From: Streptomyces canus
GTDB taxonomy: Bacteria; Actinomycetota; Actinomycetes; Streptomycetales; Streptomycetaceae
Assembly: GCF_001514145.1 (NCBI RefSeq)
Contig: NZ_KQ948657.1
Coordinates: forward strand, 248,001-312,000
DNA: 64,000 bases
Reading direction: 5' to 3'
Shown: positions 56,629 to 64,000 of the stretch, piece after piece
Layout of the letters: the number at the start of each line of letters is the position of its first letter
Position numbering within the stretch: position 1 is the first letter of the stretch
Translations under genes and position numbers: made by a program
Notes under the pieces: model-generated
What the model was told of the DNA's origin: nothing
The model's database searches: none
What the model saw: only the letters and a program-made list of their open reading frames with translations

Positions 56629-57972
56629 TCATTTGACCGAATCCGAGGCAGGTTTTTCAGGGTCCGGGGGCGGTTCCGCCGGACCCTCTTCGTCGGCTAC
56701 GACCTCGTCCTCGATCTCGGGTGGCGCCGACTGTTCCTCGGCGTACGCCTTGAGGTAGCTCACCACCGTGTTCGTCACCGCCACCAGCGGTACGGCGACC
56801 ACCGCGCCGCCGATGCCGGCCACCATGCCGCCCGTGGCGACCGTGAGGACGACCGCGAGCGGGTGGACGCGCACCGCGCGGCCGAGGATGAACGGCTGGA
56901 GGATGTGGCCCTCGATCTGCTGGACGGCGAGGACCACCGCGAGGGTCATCACCGCCGTGAACACTCCCTGCGTGACCAGCGCGACGAGCACCGCCAGCGC
57001 TCCGGAGGCCACCGCGCCCACGAGCGGGATGAACGAGAACAGGAAGATGAAGACGGCCAGCGGGACGGCCATGGGGACGTCGAGGAAGTAGATGCCGATA
57101 CCGATGAAGACGGCGTCGATGAGGGCCACGAGGACCGTGCCGCGGACGTAGGCGGTCAGGGTGCGCCAGGCGCGCGGTCCCGCGCCGGCCACGGCGGGCC
57201 GGGCGGCCGCGGGGACCAGCTTCAGCGTCCACGCCCAGATGCGCCGGCCGTCGTAGAGCAGGAAGAGCGTGGAGAAGAAGGTCAGCAGGATGCCGGTGAG
57301 CGCCTCCACGACGACCTGGACGCCCTCCAGGCCCGCGGACGTGATCTGGTCGGTGTTGGCGCCGACCGCCTCCCGCAGGTTCTTCGCTATCTGGTTGATC
57401 TGCTTGTCGGTGACATGAAAGGGGCTTTTCAGGAGCCAGTTGCGCAGGTCGTCGATGCCGCTCTGGATCTGGTCGGAGAGGTCGTCGATGTTCTCCATGA
57501 CCTGCCAGGTCACGAACCAGCCCATCAGGCCGATGACGACGAAGCCCAGGATCGCGGTGAGAGCCGTGGCGGGGCCGCGCGGGACGCCGTGCCGCATGAG
57601 GCGGGCCACCGTCGGCTGGAGCAGCGCGGTGATGAGCAGGGCGACGACGAAGGCGAAGACGACGAGCTGTACGGAGCTGATGACCCGCATCAGCACCCAG
57701 ACGGTGCCCGCGAGCACCAGGAGCCGCCAGCCGGCCTCGGCGGCGACCCGTACGCCCCACGGCACGGCCTGCGCCGGATCGGGCCGGGGGACCAGCACGA
57801 CGGGCGCGCGCGAGGCGACGCCCGACGGCTTCTTCGGCCGGCGCGCAGGCGGCTCGGCCGCGTCGGCCTCGGCCTCCTCGCGGGCCACCTCCGCGCGGCG
57901 CTCGTCCAACCGCTCACCCATATCGGTCAGCCGGGTACCGACCCGACCGAGCCACCCTGGCACTCGCGACAT
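56629..57972 (-). CDS. AI-2E family transporter / PerM-type permease
   Basis: 447 residues from the ATG behind GAGGA. A charged N-terminal tail of about 65 residues precedes eight or so hydrophobic segments, including VVFAFVVALLITALLQP, LTAILGFVVIGLMGWFVTW, GILLTFFSTLFLLYDG and a C-terminal block with FIFLFSFIPLVGAVASG and QQIEGHILQPFILGRAV, a strong family signature. The family exports AI-2 in E. coli or acts in ion and sugar transport elsewhere; no substrate can be named. Confidence 0.92.
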   Translation of the reverse strand: MSRVPGWLGRVGTRLTDMGERLDERRAEVAREEAEADAAEPPARRPKKPSGVASRAPVVLVPRPDPAQAVPWGVRVAAEAGWRLLVLAGTVWVLMRVISSVQLVVFAFVVALLITALLQPTVARLMRHGVPRGPATALTAILGFVVIGLMGWFVTWQVMENIDDLSDQIQSGIDDLRNWLLKSPFHVTDKQINQIAKNLREAVGANTDQITSAGLEGVQVVVEALTGILLTFFSTLFLLYDGRRIWAWTLKLVPAAARPAVAGAGPRAWRTLTAYVRGTVLVALIDAVFIGIGIYFLDVPMAVPLAVFIFLFSFIPLVGAVASGALAVLVALVTQGVFTAVMTLAVVLAVQQIEGHILQPFILGRAVRVHPLAVVLTVATGGMVAGIGGAVVAVPLVAVTNTVVSYLKAYAEEQSAPPEIEDEVVADEEGPAEPPPDPEKPASDSVK

Positions 57973-58042
57973 GATCCGTCCTCTTCCCCCGTCTCTCCTC
58001 ACCACTCCCCCTGGAGTCGTCCGGACCGACCGTACATGGCAA

Positions 58043-58073
58043 AAGCCCCTCCCCCTAGGACGGGGAGGGGCTT
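58043..58073 (-). terminator. Rho-independent terminator of the transglycosylase gene
   Basis: On the minus strand AAGCCCCTCCCC and GGGGAGGGGCTT form a 12-bp stem around a 7-base loop (58043-58073), followed by TTTT. Confidence 0.9.
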
Positions 58074-58097
58074 CGCGAGGTTGAGAGCCGGGCGCGC

Positions 58098-58781
58098 TCA
58101 GTACCAGTGGTTGGCCTGCCAGAACGACCAGGCCTCACAGGGGCTGCCGTACCGGCTGTCCATGTAGTTGAGGCCCCACTTGATCTGGGTGGCCGGGTTG
58201 GTCTGCCAGTCGGAGCCGACCGACGACATCTTGGAGCCCGGCAGGGCCTGGAAGAGACCGTAGGCACCGGAGGAGGCGTTGACGGCCCGGTAGTTCCAGC
58301 TGGACTCGTGGTCCACGATGTTGCTGAAGCACTGGAACTGCCCGCTCGGCACCATCGAGGCAGCCATCGACTGGATCTGCGCGACGGTGTACGAGCTCTG
58401 GACCGGGAAGCTGGAGGAGCTCCTGCTGGCCTTCTCCTTGGCCTCGGCGCGCTCCTTGGCTTCCTTGGCCGCCTTCTCGGCGGCCTCCTTCTTCTCGATC
58501 GCGGACTTGGCGGCGGCCTTGCGCGCCGACTCCTCCGCGACCTTCTTGGCGCTCGCGTCCGCGGCGATGGCCTGGGTGTCGGCCTGCTGCGTGAGGGACG
58601 CGGTCTGCACCTGAGCCTGCTCACCCGCGGGGATGTCCGCAAGGAGCGTCGTGCCGGCTGCCGTCGCCTCTGCGTCATTCGGCTGCGCGACACTGCCGGA
58701 GGCAACTCCGACAACGCTTCCTACAGCGGTGACCGCGGTGGCGGAGGCCACTGCGAATCCCCGGACCGAAATCGGGCTCAC
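58098..58781 (-). CDS. Secreted lytic transglycosylase (SLT domain)
   Basis: 227 residues from the GTG at 58781, six bases after GGAAGGA; an ATG at 58799 lacks a site. A signal peptide spans about 1-32 (VRGFAVASATAVTAVGSVVG). A Lys/Glu/Ala coiled coil at about 72-118 is followed by the SLT-like domain (about 130-227) with catalytic Glu159 (IVDHESSWNYRAVN), GAYGLFQALPG and NYMDSRYGSPCEAWSFWQ. Cys151 and the Cys near the C-terminus may form a disulfide. It should cleave peptidoglycan glycan strands outside the cell. Confidence 0.9.
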   Translation of the reverse strand: MSPISVRGFAVASATAVTAVGSVVGVASGSVAQPNDAEATAAGTTLLADIPAGEQAQVQTASLTQQADTQAIAADASAKKVAEESARKAAAKSAIEKKEAAEKAAKEAKERAEAKEKASRSSSSFPVQSSYTVAQIQSMAASMVPSGQFQCFSNIVDHESSWNYRAVNASSGAYGLFQALPGSKMSSVGSDWQTNPATQIKWGLNYMDSRYGSPCEAWSFWQANHWY

Positions 58782-59207
58782 ACGGTTTCCTTCCAGCATC
58801 GCCCGCTTCGGTGACCCTGGCGGACGCAATCGTGCCCCTAGACACTGGCCTCCCAACTAACGGGGTCACGGGAGGCACGGGCCCGGTGGGCAACTCCCTC
58901 GCGGGGAGCGCCGCATGGTGCACGGGCGGCATACGACGACGCTGTGGAGTTGGTGGTGTTGCTGTGGTGCCGTACCGCTGGGGGTACAGGTGTGTCGTAT
59001 GCGGGGCCTGACAGGAATGAGACTCTGCCGTAACCGGACGCCGGGTGGCAATTCTGAGTTGCGTGTGAAAGCTCACATCCCGTTTGGGCCCTGGGATTTC
59101 GAGAAACAGCACCACGCGAAGGCGCCGCCCGGCTAGGCTCTTGGCCTTTCCGGACGGCGCCAACTGGCTCTGGATACCCCAGCTTTGCTCAGATCTGGCC
59201 GATTGCC
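58782..59207. other. Long leader/intergenic region upstream of the transglycosylase gene
   Basis: 426 bp without a convincing gene. It contains a long-range inverted repeat, GCATACGAC (58929-58937) with GTCGTATGC (58994-59002), enclosing smaller GTAC palindromes, 150-220 bp upstream of the start. This could fold as a structured mRNA leader. I could not match it to the c-di-AMP (ydaO-type) riboswitch that often precedes cell-wall hydrolase genes in Streptomyces. Confidence 0.4.
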
Positions 59208-60533
59208 TTAGATGTGGCCGTCTTCGAGCATTTCGGTCACAAGGGCCGCGATCTGGGACCTCTCGGACCTCGTCAGCGTGACGTGGGCGAAGAGGGGGTG
59301 CCCCTTCAGCTTCTCCACCACGGCGACCACACCGTCGTAGCGACCGACCCTCAGATTGTCCCGCTGGGCCACGTCATGGGTCAGAACGACCCGTGAATTC
59401 GCGCCGATTCGGGACAGAACGGTGAGAAGTACATTCCGTTCCAGGGACTGCGCCTCGTCCACGATCACGAACGCGTCGTGGAGCGAGCGGCCGCGGATGT
59501 GGGTGAGCGGCAGAACCTCGAGCATGCCGCGTGCGGTGACCTCCTCGATGACCTCGCGGCTGGTGACCGCGGACAGCGTGTCGAAGACCGCCTGCGCCCA
59601 CGGGCTCATCTTCTCGGACTCGGAGCCCGGCAGATAGCCCAGTTCCTGGCCGCCGACCGCGTAGAGCGGACGGAAGACCATGACCTTCTTGTGCTGGCGG
59701 CGCTCCAGGACCGCCTCGAGACCCGCGCACAGCGCGAGCGCCGACTTGCCGGTGCCGGCCCGGCCGCCCATGGACACGATCCCGATGTCCGGGTCGAGGA
59801 GGATGTCCAGCGCGATGCGCTGCTCCGCGCTCCTCCCCTTGATTCCGAACGCCTCCCGGTCGCCGCGCACCAGACGGACGTTTCCCTCGGGCGAGACGCG
59901 GCCGAGGGCCTTGCCGCGCTCCGAGTGGATCGTCAGCCCGGTGTGGACGGGGATGTCGGCGGCCTCGGGAACGTAGACGTGGCCCTCCTCGAAGAGGATG
60001 TCCACCTGTTCGCCCGGCAGGGTCAGCTCGGACATTCCGGTCCAGCCGGAGTTCTCCGTGATGGCGAGCTCGGCGCGGTACTCCTCGGCGAGGAGTCCGA
60101 CCGAGGACGCCTTGATCCTGAGCGGGAGGTCCTTGGACACGACGGTGACGTCGAACCCCTCGGCCTGCAGGTTGCGGGCGACCGCGAGGATGCGGGAGTC
60201 GTTGTCACCAAGGCGGTATCCGGACGGCAGCACGCTGGGGTCCGAGTGGTTGAGCTCGACACGGACGGTCCCGCCGAGTTCCCCGATCGGGATGGGGGCG
60301 TCGAGTCGACCGAACCGGACCCGGAACTCGTCGAGCAGCCGCAGGGCCTGCCGGGCGAAGTAGCCGAGTTCGGGATGGTGCCTCTTGGCCTCCAGCTCCG
60401 TGACCACGACGATGGGGAGCACGACCTCGTGCTCGTCGAAGCGGTTCAGGGCGTTCGGGTCGGCCAGCAGGACGCTGGTGTCGAGAACATAGGTGCGCCG
60501 GTCAGGCATGCGGCGCTTTGTGCTGGTCACCAC
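59208..60533 (-). CDS. PhoH family protein with N-terminal PIN domain (PhoH2 type)
   Basis: 441 residues from a GTG at 60533; starts at 60530 or the ATG at 60509 are possible. The PIN domain (about 10-160) has [18 protein letters not shown] and [11 protein letters not shown], keeping the acidic metal-binding residues. The PhoH ATPase domain follows with Walker [13 protein letters not shown] and Walker [15 protein letters not shown]-PhoH proteins are RNA helicase/ribonucleases linked to RNA turnover. It stands alone between non-coding regions. Confidence 0.93.
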   Translation of the reverse strand: MVTSTKRRMPDRRTYVLDTSVLLADPNALNRFDEHEVVLPIVVVTELEAKRHHPELGYFARQALRLLDEFRVRFGRLDAPIPIGELGGTVRVELNHSDPSVLPSGYRLGDNDSRILAVARNLQAEGFDVTVVSKDLPLRIKASSVGLLAEEYRAELAITENSGWTGMSELTLPGEQVDILFEEGHVYVPEAADIPVHTGLTIHSERGKALGRVSPEGNVRLVRGDREAFGIKGRSAEQRIALDILLDPDIGIVSMGGRAGTGKSALALCAGLEAVLERRQHKKVMVFRPLYAVGGQELGYLPGSESEKMSPWAQAVFDTLSAVTSREVIEEVTARGMLEVLPLTHIRGRSLHDAFVIVDEAQSLERNVLLTVLSRIGANSRVVLTHDVAQRDNLRVGRYDGVVAVVEKLKGHPLFAHVTLTRSERSQIAALVTEMLEDGHI

Positions 60534-60874
60534 GGAAGGACGTACCCCCTCGGATGAGGTCGGGGAGCGACGGAGTGGAGCTGGACCGGTCGTCGGCCCG
60601 TTTGCACGGACCGGGAACCGGCCCTCCACTGCTTCTTCCGTGCTGTGACCGCACGGTCGAGCTGGTGCAAGGGGCCTCCCGGGCGGACGGCCCCGTGCCG
60701 TCCGCTGAGATCCGACACCCGTGGTTCGGGCATCGACCTGACTGGCTTATGCCCTCGAACAAGCGATGCCATGCCGACTCATGTGACGACGCCCTGGTGA
60801 ACTCCTGGGGATCTGGGGGTATCGCCCTGAAAACGCGACACTTCCGCCCCGAACGGGGTACCCGAAGAAGTTGG
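60534..60874. other. Non-coding region with a perfect hairpin between prenyltransferase and PhoH genes
   Basis: 341 bp without a convincing gene. GCGGACGGC (60683-60691) and GCCGTCCGC (60697-60705) form a perfect 9-bp stem with a 5-base loop and no T-tract. A smaller CCCCGAACGGGG palindrome lies near 60848-60860 just past the prenyltransferase stop. Confidence 0.45.
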
Positions 60875-61648
60875 TCAGCCGCCGTAGCGGCGGTGGCGTG
60901 CCGCGTAGTCGCGCAGCGCGCGCAGGAAGTCGACCTTGCGGAAGGCCGGCCAGAAGACCTCGCAGAAGTAGTACTCCGAATGGGCGGTCTGCCACAGCAT
61001 GAAGCCGGACAGCCGCTGCTCACCGCTGGTACGGATCACGAGGTCGGGGTCGGGCTGGTCGCCGGTGTACAGATGGCGGCCGATCATGTCGACGTCGACG
61101 GCCTCGGCGAGCTCCTCCATCGAGGTGCCCTTGTCGTGCGCGTCCAGCAGCATCGACCGTACGGCGTCGGCGATCTCCTGGCGGCCCCCGTAGCCGATGG
61201 CGACGTTGACGAGTATGCCGTCGACGTGGGCCGTGGACTCCTCCGCCTCCTTCAGCGCCGTCTGCATCGGGGAGGGCAGCAGGTCGGGGGTGCCGACGTG
61301 GTGGACCCGCCAGCGGCCGTCGGCGGCGAGGGTGCGCACGACGTCCTCGATGATGCCGAGGAGGGGGCCGAGCTCCTCCGGCGGGCGGTTGAAGTTGTCC
61401 GTCGACAGCAGCCAGAGGGTGACGACCTCGACGTCCGTCTCGGTGCACCAGCCGAGGAACTCCTCGATCTTCTCCGCGCCGGCGCGGTGGCCGTCGACGG
61501 GGGTGGAACCGGCCGCCTTCGCCCAGCGCCGGCTGCCGTCCACGATGACACCGATGTGCTTCGGCACCTGGGCGTGGTCCAGGTGGCCTTCCACCCGGCG
61601 TGCGTAGAGCCTGACGAGCAGGCCGCGCAGCTTGTCGCGCAGGTTCAC
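60875..61648 (-). CDS. cis-prenyltransferase (undecaprenyl/short-chain Z-prenyl diphosphate synthase family)
   Basis: 257 residues. HIGVIVDGSRRWAKAAG carries the catalytic Asp and Arg-Trp, in the variant DGSRRW instead of DGNGRW. The later motifs are LWLLSTDNFNRPPEE, NVAIGYGGRQEI and DLVIRTSGEQRLSGFMLWQT (pyrophosphate-binding Arg). It extends IPP onto an allylic diphosphate with Z geometry for cell-wall carrier lipid. The DGSRRW variant occurs in actinobacterial paralogues, some of which make short products, so chain length is uncertain. Confidence 0.92.
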   Translation of the reverse strand: MNLRDKLRGLLVRLYARRVEGHLDHAQVPKHIGVIVDGSRRWAKAAGSTPVDGHRAGAEKIEEFLGWCTETDVEVVTLWLLSTDNFNRPPEELGPLLGIIEDVVRTLAADGRWRVHHVGTPDLLPSPMQTALKEAEESTAHVDGILVNVAIGYGGRQEIADAVRSMLLDAHDKGTSMEELAEAVDVDMIGRHLYTGDQPDPDLVIRTSGEQRLSGFMLWQTAHSEYYFCEVFWPAFRKVDFLRALRDYAARHRRYGG

Positions 61649-61851
61649 GTGATTGTCAGCCCCTTTGACGGATGGCGGTCCCCGCGGCTAGAGCGTACCG
61701 GGGAGTGCCGCATGCCCGGCGTCCGGGGGGCCATCCGTCCGTGCGCTCCCACGCGTTGTGGGGGCCGGTGGCGCCGGCGCGGCGGAGCCGTGAAAGCCCT
61801 TCGGGCGGGCGGCCCCTGGCCGGCGGGACGAAGCGTCCTGGTCCGCGCGAC

Positions 61852-61893
61852 AAAAAAACGGGCCGGTCCGTGGGGGGGAGACGGACCGGCCCG
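61852..61893 (-). terminator. Strong rho-independent terminator, minus strand, with C-rich loop
   Basis: On the minus strand CGGGCCGGTCCGT and ACGGACCGGCCCG form a perfect 13-bp stem (61859-61893), the loop is CTCCCCCCC, and seven T residues follow (61852-61858). The stem is immediately preceded by AACCCCCCCCT and a six-bp hairpin (AACCCT/AGGGTT, 61913-61929). Confidence 0.9.
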
Positions 61894-61950
61894 AGGGGGG
61901 GGTTCCACCATAACCCTTCGTGAGGGTTGGTGTGTGCATCGGCGTGCCAC
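61852..61950 (-). ncRNA. Candidate small RNA or attenuated leader ending at the T-run
   Basis: A well-formed terminator lies far from any upstream stop codon and 200 bp before the prenyltransferase start, preceded by a second hairpin. A weak TTGCCG/TAGTTG promoter-like pair lies near 61950-61975 on the minus strand. This would yield an RNA of about 100 nt, or a prematurely terminated leader of the prenyltransferase mRNA. Extent is approximate and based on structure only. Confidence 0.3.
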
Positions 61951-62111
61951 AACTACTCTCCGGAGTCGGGCGGCAACGGCGCGATGACCCGTTGAAGGCC
62001 TGCTCATGGGGGTTTCGTGGCCGAATCACGGCGGAATCATGGAGACGTGAGGCATCGCCCAAGCGGGTGACTCCGGGTCGGAACGTTTCTTTGACGCCGG
62101 GAAGTGGGCGC

Positions 62112-62144
62112 GGCACCGCGCAGCCCCCTCCTCTGCGCGGTGCC
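62112..62144 (+). other. Perfect hairpin with pyrimidine loop
   Basis: GGCACCGCGCAG (62112-62123) and CTGCGCGGTGCC (62133-62144) form a 12-bp stem enclosing CCCCCTCCT; a partial copy of the right arm (ACCGCGCAG) follows at 62145-62153. There is no T-run directly after the stem. Role unknown. Confidence 0.6.
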
Positions 62145-62330
62145 ACCGCGCAGCTTTGCCGGCGCGAATTGCCTCGCATTGAATTTATGTCAGCCACAGC
62201 CCGGATGCGAGCCGCCTGGGATAACGATGTGGAAACCCCGTGAAGACCATGGAAATGCCAGGCAGATCGGCACCCGATGCACCAGTTGCCCGATTTGCGG
62301 CTATCTCGGATCCATCCGCAGCCGTGAACG

Positions 62331-63119
62331 TCAGACGCGTGGCTTACGGGCCTCCAGGAGATGGCGGCTGCTGTGCGCGACGAAGGAGCCCTCGGACTCG
62401 ATCCGCTCGTGCAGGGACCGGAGCCGGGGCTCGTACTCGGCCACGGTGAAGCCGGGGACCATCCACACCACCTTGCGCAGGAAGTGGACGACGGCGGCGA
62501 TGTCGTGGAACTCGATCCGCAGCCGCTCGGCGCGCAGGTCGACGATCTCCAGTCCGGCGGCCTCGGCGGCTGCGCGCTCGCGGTCGGCGTGGCGGTCCGA
62601 GCTCTGCGCCTCCGGCTGCGGGCCGAGGAAGTACTCGACGAGTTCGAAGACGCTGCGCGGGCCGACGTGCTGGCCGAAGTACGTGCCGCCGGGCTGCAGC
62701 ACGCGCGCGATCTCCGCCCACTGAGGGTTGACCGGGTGCCGGCTGCTGACCAGGTCGAAGGTCGCGTCGGCGAAGGGCAGCGGCGCGTCCTCCGGTGCGG
62801 CGACGACCACGATGCCGCGCGGACGCAGCAGCGCGGTGGCCTTGACGACGTTCGGCGGCCAGCCCTCGGTGGCCGCTGCGAGCAGGGGCGTCTTGATTCC
62901 CTGCCCGAGGGCGAAGTCCAGGACCTCGCCGCCGCCGGTCTGGATGTCGAGCGAGGCGGTGGCACCGGCCAGGCGGTCACCGAGGGAGCGGGCGAACCCC
63001 CACGAGGGCCGCGCCTCGGTGGCCCGCCCCTCGAACCACGAGAAGTCCCAGCCCTCGGTGGGCACGGCGGCGCCCTCGGCGACGAGGTCCTCGAACGTGC
63101 GGGTGCGGTGGGAGGTCAT
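62331..63119 (-). CDS. Class I SAM-dependent methyltransferase
   Basis: 262 residues. The order is SLDIQTGGGEVLDFALGQG (motif I, SAM glycine loop), VVKATALLRPRGIVVVAAPE, LPFADATFDLVSSRHPVNPQ (post I/II) and WAEIARVLQPGGTYFGQHVG (motif III). The C-terminal part is rich in Arg/Glu and Phe/Trp. The overall form is close to RlmA/UbiE-like small-molecule or RNA methyltransferases. Substrate unknown. Upstream lies a block of 17-bp repeats. Confidence 0.9.
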   Translation of the reverse strand: MTSHRTRTFEDLVAEGAAVPTEGWDFSWFEGRATEARPSWGFARSLGDRLAGATASLDIQTGGGEVLDFALGQGIKTPLLAAATEGWPPNVVKATALLRPRGIVVVAAPEDAPLPFADATFDLVSSRHPVNPQWAEIARVLQPGGTYFGQHVGPRSVFELVEYFLGPQPEAQSSDRHADRERAAAEAAGLEIVDLRAERLRIEFHDIAAVVHFLRKVVWMVPGFTVAEYEPRLRSLHERIESEGSFVAHSSRHLLEARKPRV

Positions 63120-63177
63120 GGGGGTGATCGTCGCAGGCCGACGCGGGCGGGCGCCGCTCGTTTTTTTCGGCCACTTG

Positions 63178-63245
63178 GGGATTCCGGCCGCTTCGGGATT
63201 CCGGCCGCTTCGGGATTCCGGCCGCTTCGGGATTCCGGCCGCTTC
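63178..63245. repeat. Four perfect tandem copies of a 17-bp unit
   Basis: GGGATTCCGGCCGCTTC occurs four times head to tail at 63178, 63195, 63212 and 63229. It lies between the methyltransferase start and the luciferase-like gene stop, so it occupies the region where the former's promoter should be. CCGGAATCCC-type arms mean neighbouring units can also pair imperfectly. Confidence 0.95.
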
Positions 63246-63275
63246 AGGACCGTTGGATCCCCTCCGCCCAGTGGG

Positions 63276-64000
63276 TCAGGGCACCAGAGGCCGGACGTCC
63301 TCCGCGGCGAACCGTACGAAACCCTCCGGGTCGGGTTCGTCGGTCGTCGGCTGGAGGACGACCGTGTCGGCGCCGGCGTCGGCGAGTCGCTGGACGGCCT
63401 TGGCGACCGCCCCCGCGTCCCCGGCGACGCCGAGGTCGGGGACGTCCGCTGCGCCCTCGTCGGTGAGTTCGGCGCGCAGCCGGGCGGCCGCGTCGGGCCC
63501 GGTGGCGGTGAGGAGGTAGACGACGATCCGGTGCCGATCCGTCCGCCCCGCCTTCTGCCGTCCCTCGTCGATGAGCAGACGGGCCCGGCGGACACCCTCG
63601 GGCGGGGTGTTGGCGGTGAGCACCGTGCCGTCGGCGGCCTCGCCCGCGAGGCGGAGGGTGCGCGGGCCGGTGGCCCCGGTGAGCACCTCGACGGGTCCCT
63701 CGGGCGGCCAGTCGAGGGCGACGTCGTCCAGCGAGACGTAGCGTCCCCGGGTGCTGACGCGCTCGCCTCCCAACAGGGCGCGCAGCGCGACGAGGTGCTC
63801 GCGCAGCAGGGTGAGCGGCGACTCCGCCCGCGCTCCCACCTGCCCCATCCAGTCCTGCACACCATGGCCGATACCGAGGACCGCCCGCCCGGGGAACATC
63901 CGGTGCAGGGTGGCCGCCTCCATCGCCGTGATGGCGACGTTGCGCAGGGGCACGGGGAGCAGGCCGACGCCGATCCGCACCCGCTCGGTCCACGCGAGGG
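63276..64000 (-). CDS. LLM-class (F420-dependent type) oxidoreductase, 5' end outside window
   Basis: About 241 residues are visible, entering from the right edge in the frame LAWTERVRIGVGLLPVPLRN. The luciferase-like barrel follows: ATLHRMFPGRAVLGIGHGVQ, LREHLVALRALLGGERVSTR, GRYVSLDDVALDWPP and GPRTLRLAGEAADGTVLTAN, ending VRPLVP. GIGHG and the missing N-terminal strands fit F420-dependent members rather than bacterial luciferase. Substrate unknown. A GTG at 63980 could act as a start, but the upstream frame reads as family sequence. Confidence 0.9.
   Translation of the reverse strand, partial: LAWTERVRIGVGLLPVPLRNVAITAMEAATLHRMFPGRAVLGIGHGVQDWMGQVGARAESPLTLLREHLVALRALLGGERVSTRGRYVSLDDVALDWPPEGPVEVLTGATGPRTLRLAGEAADGTVLTANTPPEGVRRARLLIDEGRQKAGRTDRHRIVVYLLTATGPDAAARLRAELTDEGAADVPDLGVAGDAGAVAKAVQRLADAGADTVVLQPTTDEPDPEGFVRFAAEDVRPLVP

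Larger units (their letters stand above)
61649..62330. other. 682-bp non-coding region between methyltransferase and prenyltransferase genes
   Basis: No gene is convincing here. It contains a strong minus-strand terminator (61852-61893), just upstream of it a small hairpin AACCCT/AGGGTT, and further upstream a 12-bp-stem hairpin with a C-rich loop on the plus strand (62112-62144). The terminator lies about 440 bp from the methyltransferase stop, so a separate small transcript is possible. Confidence 0.6.

Noticed and set aside
58782..59207. ydaO-type c-di-AMP riboswitch
   Set aside because: I looked for the conserved GGGGAA and CAGCTAACC-type segments in the right order on the minus strand and did not find them.
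61852..61935. 6C RNA
   Set aside because: That RNA needs two stem-loops each with six or more C in the loop. Only the terminator has such a loop here; the upstream hairpin has loop CACGA.
61852..61950. Tryptophan attenuator
   Set aside because: Adjacent TGG codons precede the stem, but the downstream gene is a prenyltransferase and no trp gene is near; the frame has no good start site.

Overview
This is a very GC-rich actinobacterial chromosome segment whose gene content and order point to Streptomyces: TypA next to a type-B succinate dehydrogenase, several SpoIIE-type phosphatases with attached HATPase domains, a WhiB-like protein beside class II fructose bisphosphatase, polyphosphate glucokinase next to IspH and ExoVII, and many GTG/TTG starts behind GGAGG-type ribosome binding sites. 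Most of the window looks like ordinary core chromosome.

Layout. 1-10.5 kb: start of typA, a family 5 solute-binding lipoprotein, a small coiled-coil protein with the sdhCAB operon, a coupled kinase-like/membrane protein pair, a GH18-fold membrane protein and a coiled-coil membrane protein. 10.5-20.5 kb: PAS-GAF-SpoIIE-HATPase phosphatase, a free HATPase, Nudix hydrolase, SPOR-like miniprotein, GntR regulator, DUF4190/septum-formation-type membrane protein, a bacterial serpin, a 92-93-bp tandem repeat and a divergent SDR/LysR pair.

20.7-29.5 kb holds the most unusual locus, a five-gene Fxs-type peptide maturation system, all on the plus strand: a 56-residue precursor (fxsA), a TIR-like protein (fxsC), a 1323-residue ParA/TIR/NB-ARC/TPR protein (fxsT), a radical SAM/SPASM cyclophane-forming maturase (fxsB), and an HExxH peptide beta-hydroxylase fused to an AAC(3)-type acyltransferase domain. 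It combines a ribosomally made, cross-linked peptide with signalling/conflict-type domains. The precursor ends FSSALL, one residue longer than the FxSxx-COOH signature; FxsC keeps the conserved TIR glutamate, while the TIR-like domain in FxsT has lost it.

29.5-49.7 kb is core metabolism and cell envelope: ychF, DUF6542 protein, ppgK, ispH, xseAB, a RutE-like nitroreductase, DUF4245 protein, glpX, a WhiB-like protein, DUF1707 protein, a class I fumarase, an epoxide hydrolase divergent from a CGNR regulator (two matching palindromes lie between them), fumC, a DUF402 protein, a GAF-SpoIIE-HATPase phosphatase with a sigma-B-like promoter, and a bifunctional class A PBP. Type-B succinate dehydrogenase and two unrelated fumarases therefore share this window.

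49.7-64 kb: an SPFH protein coupled to a ribbon-helix-helix protein, a PadR-ABC-FtsX exporter operon, a roadblock/roadblock/DUF4388-like operon, an AI-2E-family permease, a secreted lytic transglycosylase, PhoH, a cis-prenyltransferase, a methyltransferase, four perfect 17-bp repeats and the end of an F420-type luciferase-like oxidoreductase. I saw no tRNA, rRNA, CRISPR array, insertion sequence or phage gene.
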